From NCBI GenBank assembly GCA_948474755.1, contig CAOLHI010001442.1, positions 62,001-126,000 on the forward strand: a stretch of DNA of 64,000 nt, read 5' to 3'. Below, in pieces: positions 25,001 through 59,649 of this stretch (the stretch's first letter is position 1; the number at the start of each line of letters is the position of its first letter). The DNA comes from Ctenosaura bakeri. Taxonomy: Eukaryota; Chordata; Lepidosauria; Squamata; Iguanidae. The position numbers were made by a program, and so were the translations under genes. The notes under the pieces were generated by a model. It did not search any database. It worked only from the letters and a program-made list of their open reading frames with translations, and was not told the DNA's origin.

Positions 25001-28000
25001 AATCATTGAACACAGTGAAATGAATCATAAAAACAACTTTTCTTACAGAGCTTATTGGCAAATAAAGTGGTGCTAGGAAAAAAAAGTTGCACATGTAGTA
25101 TTCCTGTCCAGTGTTTCAGTAACCCATTCCTGCCTTCTTTCAGGATCCTCAACTGCAGTGGTGGAAACCACATGGCACTGCAGATGTTGCTGGACTGCAA
25201 CTCTTAGCATTCTTCACCACCTGAAATTCCAGTTGTTTATTCATAACGTTATCTGTGTTGTTTCAGAGTGCCAATTAATTTTTCTTTTCCATCAGCTTCT
25301 ACTTAACCTGGGCATTATTCTAAGCTAATTATTTAACAGTTTAAAACAGCTGGTGCCGGAATTTGGTTACTTTCTTCCTTCCTCTCCCTTCTTTTCTTCT
25401 ACTTCCATCACGCCACTGGATACAAACAACTGTTTTTGCTAACAAACTGGTATAGGGATAAAAGGTAAAGCTGCAAGCTATTTACTTATCTGTAATTCTT
25501 CAGCCAAGTCTTCTCTCTTCCAGCAAGAGCTACTGGATTGGAAAGAAAGCACCTAATGCATAGACAACACAGGCCTGTTCCACACACAGGCAAGTTTCCC
25601 ACTTTCTCCAATATTTATATGCAAAACCTAGGCCACTTGCTTGGAAATGTGTGCACAGTTTAGTGGGTCTTTCAGATAAGCTTGCCCAGAATTACAATTC
25701 TAGAGTTCTCCTAAATCTGGAAAAGAGATGGAAAACAGCTGCTATGGAAATTGAGTTAACAGGGAAACAACCCTAACAGAGACTGTCCATTCCAGCCCTT
25801 CCCAATGATCCAAGATGAGATGAGATCATGGAGATGAGATCATAATATATTATGACTGCCAGGTTAGATATGGGACAGGGCTCCTGTAACTTTAATCCTG
25901 AACAGATTCTGGAACAGGACATGGTACTGTATGGCAGTCCCTTTGCGCCACCACCCCTGCTCTCCACCAGCAAGGGAATAGCTATGTTATGTGGGGACAG
26001 CTATGGCTAAAAGTTAGGAGTTCAGAACCTTATAAGAGAACAGGAGCCTTTGTCCTGCTTGACAGTTTTGCAGTACATCCTACTGCTCCACAATCTGTTC
26101 AGAATTAAAGTTACATGCCCCCCCTTCTGGACACAACTTGGCAACCCTATAAAGCATGTGAAGAAATGCAGGGGAAGAAGAATGCATTCAAGGAAAGACA
26201 GCAGGAGTGGGTAATCACTCTTTCAAATGTTAGTCATATAATCATTTTATTCCACCATATCACACTGGCTGTTTGAAACAGAAAATGGATGAAAAAGATT
26301 ATTTTGCTTGAAGCATTAGGGTATCCATATTGTTATTAACCAAAACCTTATAAAAAGCATACAGTAAAAAAAAATGAAATTCTACTCACCTTGCCTTTAG
26401 AGCCTCCTCCAACTGCCACAACAGTGGCTTGTAGTACTTTTCCTTGAGATTTTTCTGGGAGCATGATGCCTCCTTTAGTCACAGTCTCTGCTGCGCATCT
26501 TTCAACCAGTACTCGGTCAAAGAGGGGAAGAAATTTTTTAAAGGCCTGCCCTGCCTGTAAAAATAAAACACAAAACATTATGGTCCAGGAATGAAAACCT
26601 TTCTCAGTTACAAATGTCTTCCCATATGAATCAACCAAGAAATGATTCTACCATTTACCAAGAATATGAAAGGAAGAGATGAAAATATGTGGACAATGCT
26701 CAGACTTTTATAATCACACTATGGATAATGAAGCTTTGTGGATGTTTTTGGTAAAGTAGCTTAAACACAAATATTTTACATAAAGGACACTAGCTAAATA
26801 ATTTTCAACTACCTGGGGCCTCAAGTTTTACAGATCTAACACACCAAGAATGGAAATAAATGAAGGTTTTTGGTACAAGGTGCTTTTAAGTGCTGTTCTG
26901 TTTAACTCCACTGATCAGAAATGGGGAACTGCCAGTTTGCAGGCCACGTACAACTCATGAGAAGAAGTGGTGGTAGCAGGATGCCTATCCAGTGAACCTT
27001 CTTCCATTATTAATTCCCATCAATGACTGGAGGAAAAGGTGGGGGAACTACAGCTCTCCAGATATTGTTGGACCACAATTCCCATCACCCCTTGTCAGCA
27101 TAGTTGGAATGCCGATAGTTGCAGTCTAACATCCAAAGAGCTGCACTTTGCCCAACCCTTTAAGACAGTATTTGAAAGGCTACCTGAGTGATCTTTTTTT
27201 AAATGATATTGGTCAAATTATTAAGTCACACTGAAAAGTTTTTGCAGAAATATTGTAATAGAGAACAGAATATTATAATTATGCACATCCAACTGAAAGG
27301 CCAAATGTGTCATTAGGAATGCTTCTGGACATACTCCAAGCTTTGATTTATTAATCTGCAAATAAATAATCTGGAAAAGAAAACAATCTGGTTAATAAGA
27401 ATATGATCTTGACTTTAACTGTGAATCACTTCAAGGAAATAATTAACTGCAAAGTTTATTCAGCATTTTCAGTACACTGAACTTTGAAAAGCAGAGCATT
27501 CATTAACTTTTGTGCCAATCTTTTCAGTCTTTTCATTTGGATTTGGATGCCTTAAATAGTTTAACTATAGAGTTTTACTGTCATCTTTACAAAGCACTGT
27601 AATACATTTTATTACAAACTGTCAAGTTACCAAGATTTTTTTTGGACATAAAACAAAGCTGTGTTTCCCAACAGGCAATGGAAAAGGGGTAAGCAATACA
27701 GACAGTAACCACTTATTTTAGTTAAAAGTAAAGTAGACAATGTTAGAAAGGATACAATCCAACTTAGATGGCACTGGTTGTTTTCCCAGCCCCTTCCAGC
27801 TACTTCCAGAGACATCCAGAAAAGACACAGAAACAGCCAGAAACCAAGAGAAAGGTCAGCTTAGCTGAATCCATTAGATGTCGCTGTTGCAGAAGCAGAG
27901 ATTGGGAAGACTGATTTTCCAACGGGACAGAACAAAAGATCAGTTTACAGAAGGGCATGTCCTATTGAAGACTTTGTAAGTCTGTTCACTCTAAGAAATA

Positions 28001-30398
28001 ATTTTTGCATTTAAAGATGTTCAAGCCCTTCAGCACTCTTCCCTGCACCTCATCATCATATATGACCTACCGGTGCAGCTGTTGTGGCTGTTAACTGTTT
28101 AGTTCTCTCCATAAAGGAGCATGAGGATTAGTCATACAAAGTCAACTAAGCAATCTGTAACAGAAGTTGTCTCATAAAAATGTGTTTTAGACAAGCTGAC
28201 ATAATCCTAAAACCAATGCAAGGCAACAATCCTATATGCACCCAGCTCCCTAATATCTGACTGCAAGTTCATAGGGTAGATATAGCAATGGGGCTTTGTG
28301 ATTTCTGAAACCCAACATCAAAAAACATGCTTTACTAGAAGTTTCACAACTACTGCTCCTGCTAAGAATTTTTTTACTCTCAGTGAATAGGTACTTACAA
28401 GAACCATCAGGACAAAGTGAGTGAAACTTACCTAAAATTTGCAACTGTACCAAAGACTGCATACAAACAAACTCCTTTCACTTGAAAACTGAAGGTTTTT
28501 ATTTTTTTTTAACATTTTTTTATTAAAACAATTGTTATTCTCATTACATACATGTATTATCATATTTCCAAAATAAAAACAAGCTTCTTTATCGTGTTAT
28601 CATACATTCTATCCAATTTCTATTATAACTTCCTCTCACCTCTTGATAAAACTTCTATTTTGCTAGCTTATCGTGATCTCAATATACATAAATTCTCTAA
28701 AGTAGACTAGCTTCTTTAAATACATATTATAGTATACACAACTATTTCACATCAATTAAATATTCAATTAAACATCTATTCTTCTCCTTTCATTTCTATA
28801 TCCAATTTTTTTTCTATTATCGTCTTAATTGATCTCAAATCATCAAGTTTTTTCGTCTGTTTTTTATCTTGCAAATTAAGTGTGAGGTCTTCCAAAATAA
28901 TAAATTCTAAGACCTTCTGCATCCATTCTTGTATTTCCGGTATTTCCTCTTTTTTCCAATATCTTGCGTATACGATCCTGGCAGCCGAAACCATATACAA
29001 AACTGAAGATTTTAAACAGGAATTATCTACTGAGGACTCCTCTCTCATCAGCCACCAAATCCACTGAGATGAATGTATTACACGCTCCCTGCTCTCACTG
29101 GTGGCAAATGGAGTTCTTGCACACTGAATACCCATAAGACAGTATCTACTATTAATGCACGAGTTCTCAGAATCACATGATCTCGGGCAGTTTCAAACCT
29201 CAGGTTAAGGTTTTAGTGCAGCCCTAAGGAGAACTCCCGCCTTCCTCAACACTGTAGTTCTTCTCTATTGTAGGTCCTCACTTCGGAGGCAAGGCCTTAC
29301 CAGGTCCTTCTTACCCCGGGCACTCCAAAAATTAATGAAGTTTGTCACGTGCACAAGAGGGTAAGAGAAAAGAATAAAGGGGACGTGGCTGCAAGGCCAG
29401 GTTACTAAAAAGTACCCACTTCTTCAGATTGTGTAGTTGTAAACAGGAGTGAAGGAAACTCGTGGAGAGCAGTTCCTCCTCATCGCGGTCAGGCCCATTT
29501 AAAGCTTAAAACAAGGGCACAACAAAGACTACTTGATTGGCTGGACTTGCTGCAGCTCCACGCTGCGTGCTTCCACCTCCTTTCGCCCAGAGGAAGGGCC
29601 CCCCCGGCCGAGCATCCCCAGAAAACCCACCAGAAAGAAGAACGAGGGGGAGCCCTTTGAAGGCCACCCTGTCTCATTAACCCGGACTGTGACAAAGGCC
29701 CCCCCTCTCCTACACCGTCCCTCCCGCCGCACGTCGTGCGAAGAACTCTCTTCATCTGGCCCTGAAAAAAACCGGAGTAGCCCAGCCCAGGCCGAGGCCC
29801 CCCCCCCGGTGCCTCGCGCCCTCCTGCGCTGCCTGCTGGCTCCAGCCGGGAAGACCCCCCGCCACCCCGCCCCTTCCCTCACCCCGGAGTTGACCCAAGG
29901 ACCACCTTGGGGCCGGAAAGAAGAAAGGTGAAAAGGTCATCGCTACGGCCGTCTCTGCACTAGACTGCTATAGCCTAAGCTGCAAACTCCGGGATTCCAC
30001 AGGGAGTTGGCAGTGGAATAATAGCGCTATAACAGCTGGTGCGGAAATGGCCCCCGTCCTACATAACAGGAGCCATTTCCGCACTAGCCTGTTATAGCGG
30101 GACGATTCCACTTTCAACCTCCTCTGGAATCCTGGGGTTTGCAGTTTCGGGAGGGGCCGGCCGGCCCCTCCCGAAACTGCAAACCCCAGGATTCCAGAGG
30201 AGGTTGAAAGTGGAATCGTCCCGCTATAACAGGCTAGTGCAGAAATGGTTAGGGTAACGGTACTGGGGATGAAAGAAGCACCCGCTTCCTGCGCTCTCCC
30301 CGCGCTTTTTTTTAAGAGCGGCGCACGGGGTAGCGGGCCAACTTTTCCTTCTCCGGCGCCAGCATCAGCGGCGCCGGCGGGGGGGGGGCTCTTACCAT
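22089..30398 (-). CDS. HSPE1: HSPE1 (Hsp10/Cpn10), mitochondrial co-chaperonin, 4 coding exons; frameshift at C-terminus
   Basis: Coding exons on the minus strand: 30398-30396 (the ATG alone, then the donor GTAAGA), 26554-26390, 23854-23765, 22169-22089. The readable protein starts MAGQAFKKFLPLFDRVLVER and contains the mobile-loop segment ETVTKGGIMLPEKSQGK and the roof/core motif LLPEYGGTKVVLDDK. The heptameric Cpn10 ring caps Hsp60 (HSPD1) in the mitochondrial matrix. Human HSPE1 is 102 aa, ending GKYVD with stop. Here one A is missing in exon 4 (GGAAAT instead of GGAAAAT, plus strand near 22131-22136). The frame therefore runs past the usual stop (22120-22122) to a TGA at 22089-22091, giving 112 codons and an unrelated tail. 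It is divergent from HSPD1 and shares its promoter. This could be an assembly base error or a real variant; everything else looks functional. Confidence 0.95.
22578..22772 (-). mobile_element. tRNA-derived SINE
   Basis: Tail gttgttgttgtgtgccttc, body ggcaaccctaaggtgaacc, antisense tRNA-like head ending near cagggtcatagtctgatactc. Inserted in HSPE1 intron 3. Confidence 0.75.
23456..23700. mobile_element. Tigger-like MITE
   Basis: agtgggccctccttacctgtgg at the left and atatgtgcagataaggaaatcc at the right form imperfect inverted ends. The interior phrase ttcgtggaggttcctggaac is typical of Tigger-type MITEs. Located in HSPE1 intron 3. Confidence 0.55.
24690..24800. repeat. dispersed repeat fragment
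   Basis: gtagtctgttgcagcaaaaac .. gaagactaacattttatttgg .. gcttaagattttgtgg is a phrase commonly seen in reptile interspersed repeats. The class was not determined. Located in HSPE1 intron 2. Confidence 0.4.
27040..27178. mobile_element. short palindromic hAT-like MITE
   Basis: aactacagctctccagatattg, ttggaccacaattcccatcacc and the inverse half gttgcagtctaacatcc..aaagagctgcactttgccca form an imperfect palindrome. Related fragments are at about 10445-10535, 25145-25225 and 35773-35825. The family assignment is from memory of reptile repeats. Confidence 0.5.
28495..29140 (-). mobile_element. L1 LINE 3' fragment (ORF2 C-terminus plus 3' UTR)
   Basis: The minus frame from 29135 to 28776 encodes the C-terminal end of an L1 ORF2 protein, with VSAARIVYARYWKKEEIPEI and EEW-like IQEWMQKVLEF. 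A 3' UTR follows, ending in an A-rich tail (plus-strand tttttattttttttt at 28496-28511). It is heavily 5'-truncated and inactive, with the same orientation as HSPE1, in its intron 1. Confidence 0.8.
29947..30052. mobile_element. palindromic MITE, short copy in HSPE1 intron 1
   Basis: GGCCGTCTCTGCACTAGAC at the left, AGCTGGTGCGGAAATGGCC at the right, interior tgcaaactccgggattccac. No clear target duplication remains. Confidence 0.65.
30071..30249. mobile_element. near-perfect palindromic MITE in HSPE1 intron 1
   Basis: Left end GCCATTTCCGCACTAGCCTG, right end CAGGCTAGTGCAGAAATGG. The two arms of about 88 nt pair almost base for base around the centre gaggggccggccggcccctc (near 30161). The terminal bases next to the ends are decayed. 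It lies only about 150 bp from the HSPE1 start codon, inside the intron. Confidence 0.85.
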
Positions 30399-30530
30399 GG
30401 CGCGCGCCCCTTTGGCTTGCTCTTCTTCCCTCTCGCGACGGCTCGCCTGACAGCGGAGACGGGGGCTCACGCTCTACGTCCGCTCGGGAGTGACCCGCAC
30501 GGCAAGCACACGTGAAAAGGGGTCACCCAC

Positions 30531-30542
30531 TGCGCATGCGCC
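30531..30542. promoter_or_regulatory. NRF-1-type site
   Basis: TGCGCATGCGCC matches the NRF-1 consensus (tandem GCGC around CATGCGC) closely. It is about 135 bp upstream of the HSPE1 ATG. NRF-1 controls many nuclear genes for mitochondrial proteins, so it fits the gene pair. Confidence 0.65.
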
Positions 30543-30585
30543 CTCCGCGCGCCTTGGGAAAAGAGAAATTACTTCCTGTGGTTAT

Positions 30586-30618
30586 GGAGGGGGAGGGGGG
30601 AGGGGGAGGGGGAGGGGA
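30586..30618 (+). promoter_or_regulatory. G-quadruplex-prone G tract
   Basis: Six runs of 4-6 G separated by single A bases on the plus strand (ggaggggg..agggggaggg..), so it satisfies the G4 rule with 1-nt loops. It lies about 190-220 bp upstream of the HSPE1 start, within the shared promoter. Confidence 0.7.
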
Positions 30619-30831
30619 GCAAACACCCGTTTAGATTTATTATTGATTATTTTGCGCCTTCCAATCATTAATGACAGTCAATTTTCTAAGCTACCTGTAA
30701 CGTCCTGTTTGGCTCCCACGCACTCCTCCTGGTTTAATATTTGATCCCAGTCAGGAGGGGGGGCATGAGAAAGCACGGGTGGCCTCCGGAACTTACGAAA
30801 CACCCCGCGCGACCTCTGGTGAGCATGGGCA

Positions 30832-30849
30832 TTCCAGAAAATTCTGGAA
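30832..30849. promoter_or_regulatory. perfect four-unit heat-shock element
   Basis: TTCCAGAAAATTCTGGAA reads as TTC-nn-GAA-nn-TTC-nn-GAA, four alternating HSF1 half-sites at exact spacing. It sits about 430 bp from the HSPE1 start and about 260 bp before HSPD1 exon 1, so it can serve both genes. Confidence 0.88.
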
Positions 30850-30996
30850 CCGGGCAGCCCCGGAACCTGCATAGGCCATACCCAGGGAGGGCTCGTAACA
30901 GGAAGCCAGCGCTGGCGGGGGTGGGTGGGCCTCGGTTGGCCCCGCCCACGGCGCTTCCGTCCCTCCAACGGCTGCCCGGCGCGCGGTGGGCCTGGA

Positions 30997-31004
30997 TGAC
31001 GTCA
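30997..31004. promoter_or_regulatory. perfect CRE/ATF palindrome
   Basis: TGACGTCA about 90-100 bp upstream of the presumed HSPD1 exon 1. It is a candidate ATF/CREB site. ATF-family factors in the mitochondrial unfolded protein response use related sites (family knowledge); use here is inferred. Confidence 0.6.
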
Positions 31005-31060
31005 CGGCGGGCGCGCGTGCGGCCAGGCTGGTTCCGGGGCCCCCTCCCGCGCCAGCCCCT

Positions 31061-31066
31061 CACGTG
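31061..31066. promoter_or_regulatory. E-box CACGTG
   Basis: A palindromic E-box (bHLH type, e.g. USF or MYC) next to GC boxes at 31073-31086, at the edge of HSPD1 exon 1. Confidence 0.45.
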
Positions 31067-31089
31067 GGCCGAGGGGGCGGGGCGGCCGA

Positions 31090-31219
31090 GCAGACGTGAG
31101 AGCTGAGCGCTGCCTCGGAGGTTGCGCGCGCGCGAGGGCCCCCGGAGCCGCCTCTTGCTCGTCCCGCTGCGCTTGGTCTCGGAGCGCGAAGCCGCCCCCC
31201 GGTCGCCGGCCCGCCGCAA
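31090..31219 (+). other. HSPD1: HSPD1 non-coding exon 1 (5' UTR), start approximate
   Basis: The donor is GCAA|GTGAGC at 31220. The 5' boundary is estimated from the GC-box positions. Intron 1 (31220-33312) separates it from the coding start, as in mammalian HSPD1. Confidence 0.65.
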
Positions 31220-33173
31220 GTGAGCGGAGAGGGAGGGAGAGGATGGGGGTGGGTTTTTTTTAATGGGTCTGAAGGGAGGTGGTACCGAGGAGCCGCTTGG
31301 GTTTGAGGGGAGGGAGGGAGCCGCGGCCCGGAGCCTCGCACTGCTGGGGGGAGAGGAGGAGGAAAGCGGGTGTGTCCTCCCCGAGGGCGGGCGCCCGGCG
31401 GGTCCTCTGCGGGGAGGCGACCCTCGCGGTTTGCTGAACGAAGGCCGGGCCCCGGGGCCAGTTGGAGCATTGGGGCAGCGCGGTGCCCTCTTCGTGGGGG
31501 GGCGGTGAGGGCTCTCCCTTGCCTGACGGGTCAGCGGGCGCCCCCCACCTACCCCCTGCGTTGCCACCGAGGCCGTTGCCGGGCCGCCTCCCTCCCCCCT
31601 CAGGAGTTCTCCTGGGCGACCGGGGGCCTGGGCGGTGGAGGAAGGAGGGTCAGGCGCGTTGAACTCCCCGGGGGGCTCTTGGGTCGAGGGGGCAGAAGGG
31701 GGACGCGGCACGACCGCGGCCTTCCCGGCCCGGCGGAGGAGGGTCTCTCTGAGTCTCCGGGTGCTGCAGTTCCCGTCATCCTCGTAGTCCGTCCGTCAGG
31801 GCGCTGGAGGACCGCGCAGCCCCCCCCGCCTTCCTTTCGGCCCGGAGAGGCGCGTGCTCTGTCTCCGTGGGCGCCCCTCTCTCCTCGCCCTCCCCTCCCG
31901 CCTCTGCCTCCGTCCCAGTGGGAGCAGCGGGCGCGGTGATCCTCAGCGGCTCTCAAGGCAGAGCTCTTTTGGGGTGGCCGGACTGTCCAGATGCCTCGGC
32001 CTCCGGCTATTTGCGGGGGGCGGCGGGAATGGTGGCTTTCGGGCTCCGTGCTCGCCGTCCTCGCAGCGCCGCTCTCCGGCCGGCAGGGGGCGCCAAGGCC
32101 CTTCCTCTCCGTGACCTTGCGCGCCGACCTGGGCGCACGTGCGTGCGAGGAGGGCCCCGGGGATACGCGTGGCTTCCCCGTTGGACTTCGTCCTCGCCTC
32201 CTTTTTCCCGCCCTCCTTTTCCTGCAAGTTCCGGTTGCTCCCTCCCTGGTCCCCCTTTGATCCACCTCATCCCTGCCTTGTTATCTTCTTTTCCTTGACT
32301 GGCCAGTTTCAGCAATTTGCTTGGGACCAGGCTCTTGATATCTGCTTGTTTTGGTAGCTCCACTCAACACACCCTTGTTTGCAGTCCTGTTCCCGCCAAA
32401 ATGAATTAAAACAGGATTGAGTTGGGAGAGGGAGAGAGTTAGTGGAGTTCGGTGCTTTCATAAACATTGGGCTTGGTTAGCGGCACTGGTTTTGTGTGTT
32501 TAAAAGCTGGCAATGCACATACGCATGCACTGTTTATTCGTAGAAGTTGTACGTTTTAGTTTTCTGCCCAAAAACCTAGTGCTAATGAAGTACAGATCAA
32601 AAACAAAGTTGGGATTAAAAGATAACATAAAAAGAAATAAGGAATATAGGCATCCAGCCAATTAGACTTCTTTTTCATTAATAGCACAGTTTAAATGTCA
32701 AAGGCCTGGTGGAATAAAAATATCTTTGCCTGCCAATTAGAGAATAACCACTAAAGAACAGATGGAGTTTCCTTTGGCAAGGAGTTCCATTGTCTAGGAG
32801 CTGCCATGCTGTCCAATTCGTACTGAGAAGAAATGCCATTCTCTTTCCCTATGCAGATAAGTGTGGAATGCAGTGTCTTGAACATTTGAACAATGTTTGC
32901 ATGTCTATGCGCAAACACAAGTTTTCCTGTTCATTTTGAGGCATAGGGAATAGGTTGTTGGCCAGCCTCTTAAGCCCCATCCCTCAGTGAGGCTGGCTGG
33001 CTGGCTACCACAGAGAGCCCTGTGTTATGCCTATGCATTAGCTAGCATTCTTAAAGGTAGGGGATTTATTTGGAAGTTTTTACTAGCAGTTTTGTAAATG
33101 ATGCTTCTTTGCCATTAAAAATAAAAACGGGTGGAAAAATTTATCGATGGGTGATTTTAGGCACTTTATGTAA

Positions 33174-42134
<8,961 letters not shown>

Positions 42135-42346
42135 TCCTGGGCTCCATGAATGTGTATCATGAACTCTAATGAGGGCCTTGATAGTTTAAGTAAACTTCAG
42201 GTCATTGAGAAACAGGATGGGTAAGTGATTGTAGAAAGGCCGGTGCTCAAAAATCACTGTAACTTTAGTTACTGGATTTGAGTTGGTACCTGTATGATCG
42301 TTTCCAGTCATTGTCCATACCTACAGATAATTTATTTTGTACTTTC

Positions 42347-42352
42347 AATAAA
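42347..42352 (+). terminator. HSPD1 poly(A) signal
   Basis: AATAAA in tttcaataaagacatttg, about 215 nt after the HSPD1 stop. Additional AATAAA hexamers at 42507-42512 and about 42560 could give longer 3' ends. Confidence 0.8.
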
Positions 42353-42452
42353 GACATTTGTACATTCCTGATACTGGGTGCAAGATCCATGTACCAATGC
42401 TGTACTCTAACCTTAAACCAGTGGAAGCACTTGCCATTCTGTTAAATCAGAC

Positions 42453-42458
42453 TTTATT
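42453..42458 (-). terminator. candidate COQ10B distal poly(A) signal
   Basis: AATAAA on the minus strand (plus tttatt), about 1.6 kb after the COQ10B stop and about 100 bp from the HSPD1 signal. Other minus-strand ends closer to the stop cannot be excluded. Confidence 0.4.
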
Positions 42459-43149
42459 GGTGCTTGCTGTCACTAGGAAATGCAGAAGCCGTTGTGTGCA
42501 AGACTGAATAAAAATTGTGTACAAAATAGACAAATATACAATTATGTGACAACTTTCTGTAATAAAAGATTGCTGAAACTTATGAAATGTTTCAACTTAT
42601 TCAGAAGATGTTACCAGTATGGCTTCAGAGATAATCAAGTGATTTCAGTGGTATTTAAGGCAGGGTTGGTAAACTTCCCCCAGTAGACCAAATTGTATTT
42701 CTGGAGATATGCAATAGTATAAGATCATTTCATTTACCCCACCCCATTAAATATCTTGCTGGGAAACAGGTGATTATGGGGGGGCGAGGGGAAATGACCC
42801 TTGCCAACTTTGCATAGATGCAAGACAGAGCAATTGCCTTTCAGTATGAGGCAAACATAAAATTCTTTCTCATGAAATTACTTTAAAGCACTTTCTGAAG
42901 TGCTTTGCTCTTCAGAAAATGTATACCTGCACTCTCATCTGTGTGCAGATAACAGCAAGTGATACCTGAGCATTTAGCATTATTCAGTATTAAAACCCAG
43001 GGCTTCACTTGATACTGCTACAGTTGAAGTAACAAATAACAGCCCAATTTTGAAAAAACTTCTGGGGTTCTGTGCAGGAAGTCAGTAGATGCTCCACCAC
43101 TCACACTTTTAGAGAAAATGGCAAGAGTCAGTTCTGTCAATGACGAGAC

Positions 43150-43292
43150 TACCCTTCTTGTGTCCCCAAGGCAAACTTATCACAAAGGTTTCTGAGGCTG
43201 AGTGTGTCTGACATACCCAAGCCCACCCATTGGGTTGCCATGGCTGAGTGGAGAATCAAACCCCAGTGTACCACACTAGCTCTCAGGATTAC
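43150..43292 (-). mobile_element. tRNA-derived SINE, partial
   Basis: ccccaaggcaaacttatcac, gaggctgagtgtgtctgac, gctgagtggagaatcaaacc. Antisense head at the right. It lies in the COQ10B 3' UTR/flank. Confidence 0.65.
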
Positions 43293-44054
43293 CCAATCCT
43301 TATTGTAACTCTTAAAAAGGGTAATGTTTATGCATCTACTAAGATTGCAATACAAACCTCAGTTCATGTAAGTTAAGTGTAGCAATATATATATAAAAAC
43401 AGTAATTTCAAACCTGTCTCATCTAACATTTTAGAGAACCCAACACTTAGGCTTATTGCAGCTTTCTTAAAACTCAAGTTCATGATTGTGTATTTAAGAC
43501 TCCATGAGCTTCAACCATCAACTATAACAGTACATTGCTGTGCCTTGTGAAGTTATTTGTCAGTTGAGTCCTTTTTCTAGGATTCATTCATCTTACACAC
43601 TAAAGTTGCTTACTCAGTTCAGCTATCATAGTTTTATACACTGGAGAAACAAGCTCTGATCACAGTTGTCCTCTGCAAGTTTAAAGCTTTAACAGCAAAA
43701 AAATAACTTAAAATATGCCTTTAAAAGAATAACTTAAACTTGATTGCAATAACTATTACACACTGCAAAACAAGGCAGTCAAACTGCCATACTGTTTGAG
43801 TTTCATATAAGCAGGCAAGATGAAGAAGGCAAATGTGGTGTAAGTTACAGCTGCCACTCAAGTTATCAGCACCTTGGAATTGCACTTGATGGAAGCTTCT
43901 ACATTATATACATCTGCATCTCACATTTTTGTACAATTCTATGATACATAATTTCCAAAACATGTCCCCAAATAACTGGAAGCCCACACATAAGAAGCAT
44001 CCCATGTCTATGTGTGGTATCCAAGTAGTTTTGAGGAGACTAGTTTTTCCCCTT

Positions 44055-59227
<15,173 letters not shown>

Positions 59228-59649
59228 CTTCGCCCCTTCGCTGGCGCCTTAAGGCTGCCCGGCTGCCCCCATCCCACGGGCTCCCCTCTCTCTCTCTCTC
59301 TCTCCCCGGCTCCCCCTCAACGGCTTGCCAGGACCTGCCCCGCCTCCGCCTCGGGGCTGGCCCAATCCCCCATCAGCGCCGCCGAGCCTTGAGCCTATCA
59401 GCGCCGCGCTTGGCTTAAATGTCAGCGGCTGGAGCCCGCCCCTCTTCTTTCACACGCCCCCCCTTTCTTACTCCTCTCCCTCTTCCTCCCCCCAGCACGT
59501 GATTTCCCGGGATCGCGCAGGCGACGCGCTTCTGACCCCCGAGGACGAGCGCAGTCACAAGGCCTGTTGGCCGGGGTTATATAAGGGCTTGGAGCGCGTG
59601 GAAGTTAAAATTGGCACCCGATTGGTCGAAAGGAATGTCACTCATTGCC

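Larger units (their letters stand above)
30270..32300. promoter_or_regulatory. HSPE1/HSPD1 bidirectional CpG-island promoter
   Basis: CpG-dense region between the HSPE1 ATG (30398, minus) and HSPD1 exon 1 (about 31090-31219, plus), extending into HSPD1 intron 1. It contains NRF-1-type (30531-30542), ETS-type (acttcctgtg, 30571-30580), heat-shock (30832-30849), GC-box (about 30938-30947 and 31073-31086), CRE (30997-31004) and E-box CACGTG (31061-31066) motifs. Mammalian HSPE1 and HSPD1 are known to share a bidirectional heat-inducible promoter; the same layout is seen here. No TATA box. Long ORFs in this block (up to 325 codons) look like GC artefacts. Confidence 0.9.

Noticed and set aside
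28776..29135. 119-codon minus ORF as a host gene
   Set aside because: The sequence is the C-terminal tail of an L1 ORF2 followed by an A-rich tail, so it is a transposon remnant.
30734..31711. 325-codon minus-strand ORF across the HSPD1 promoter and exon 1
   Set aside because: GC-rich CpG-island reading frame of mostly Pro, Arg, Gly and Ser, antisense to HSPD1 exon 1, without known domains.
31600..32265. Long ORFs (up to 221 codons) in HSPD1 intron 1
   Set aside because: CpG-island artefacts on both strands; no conserved protein.
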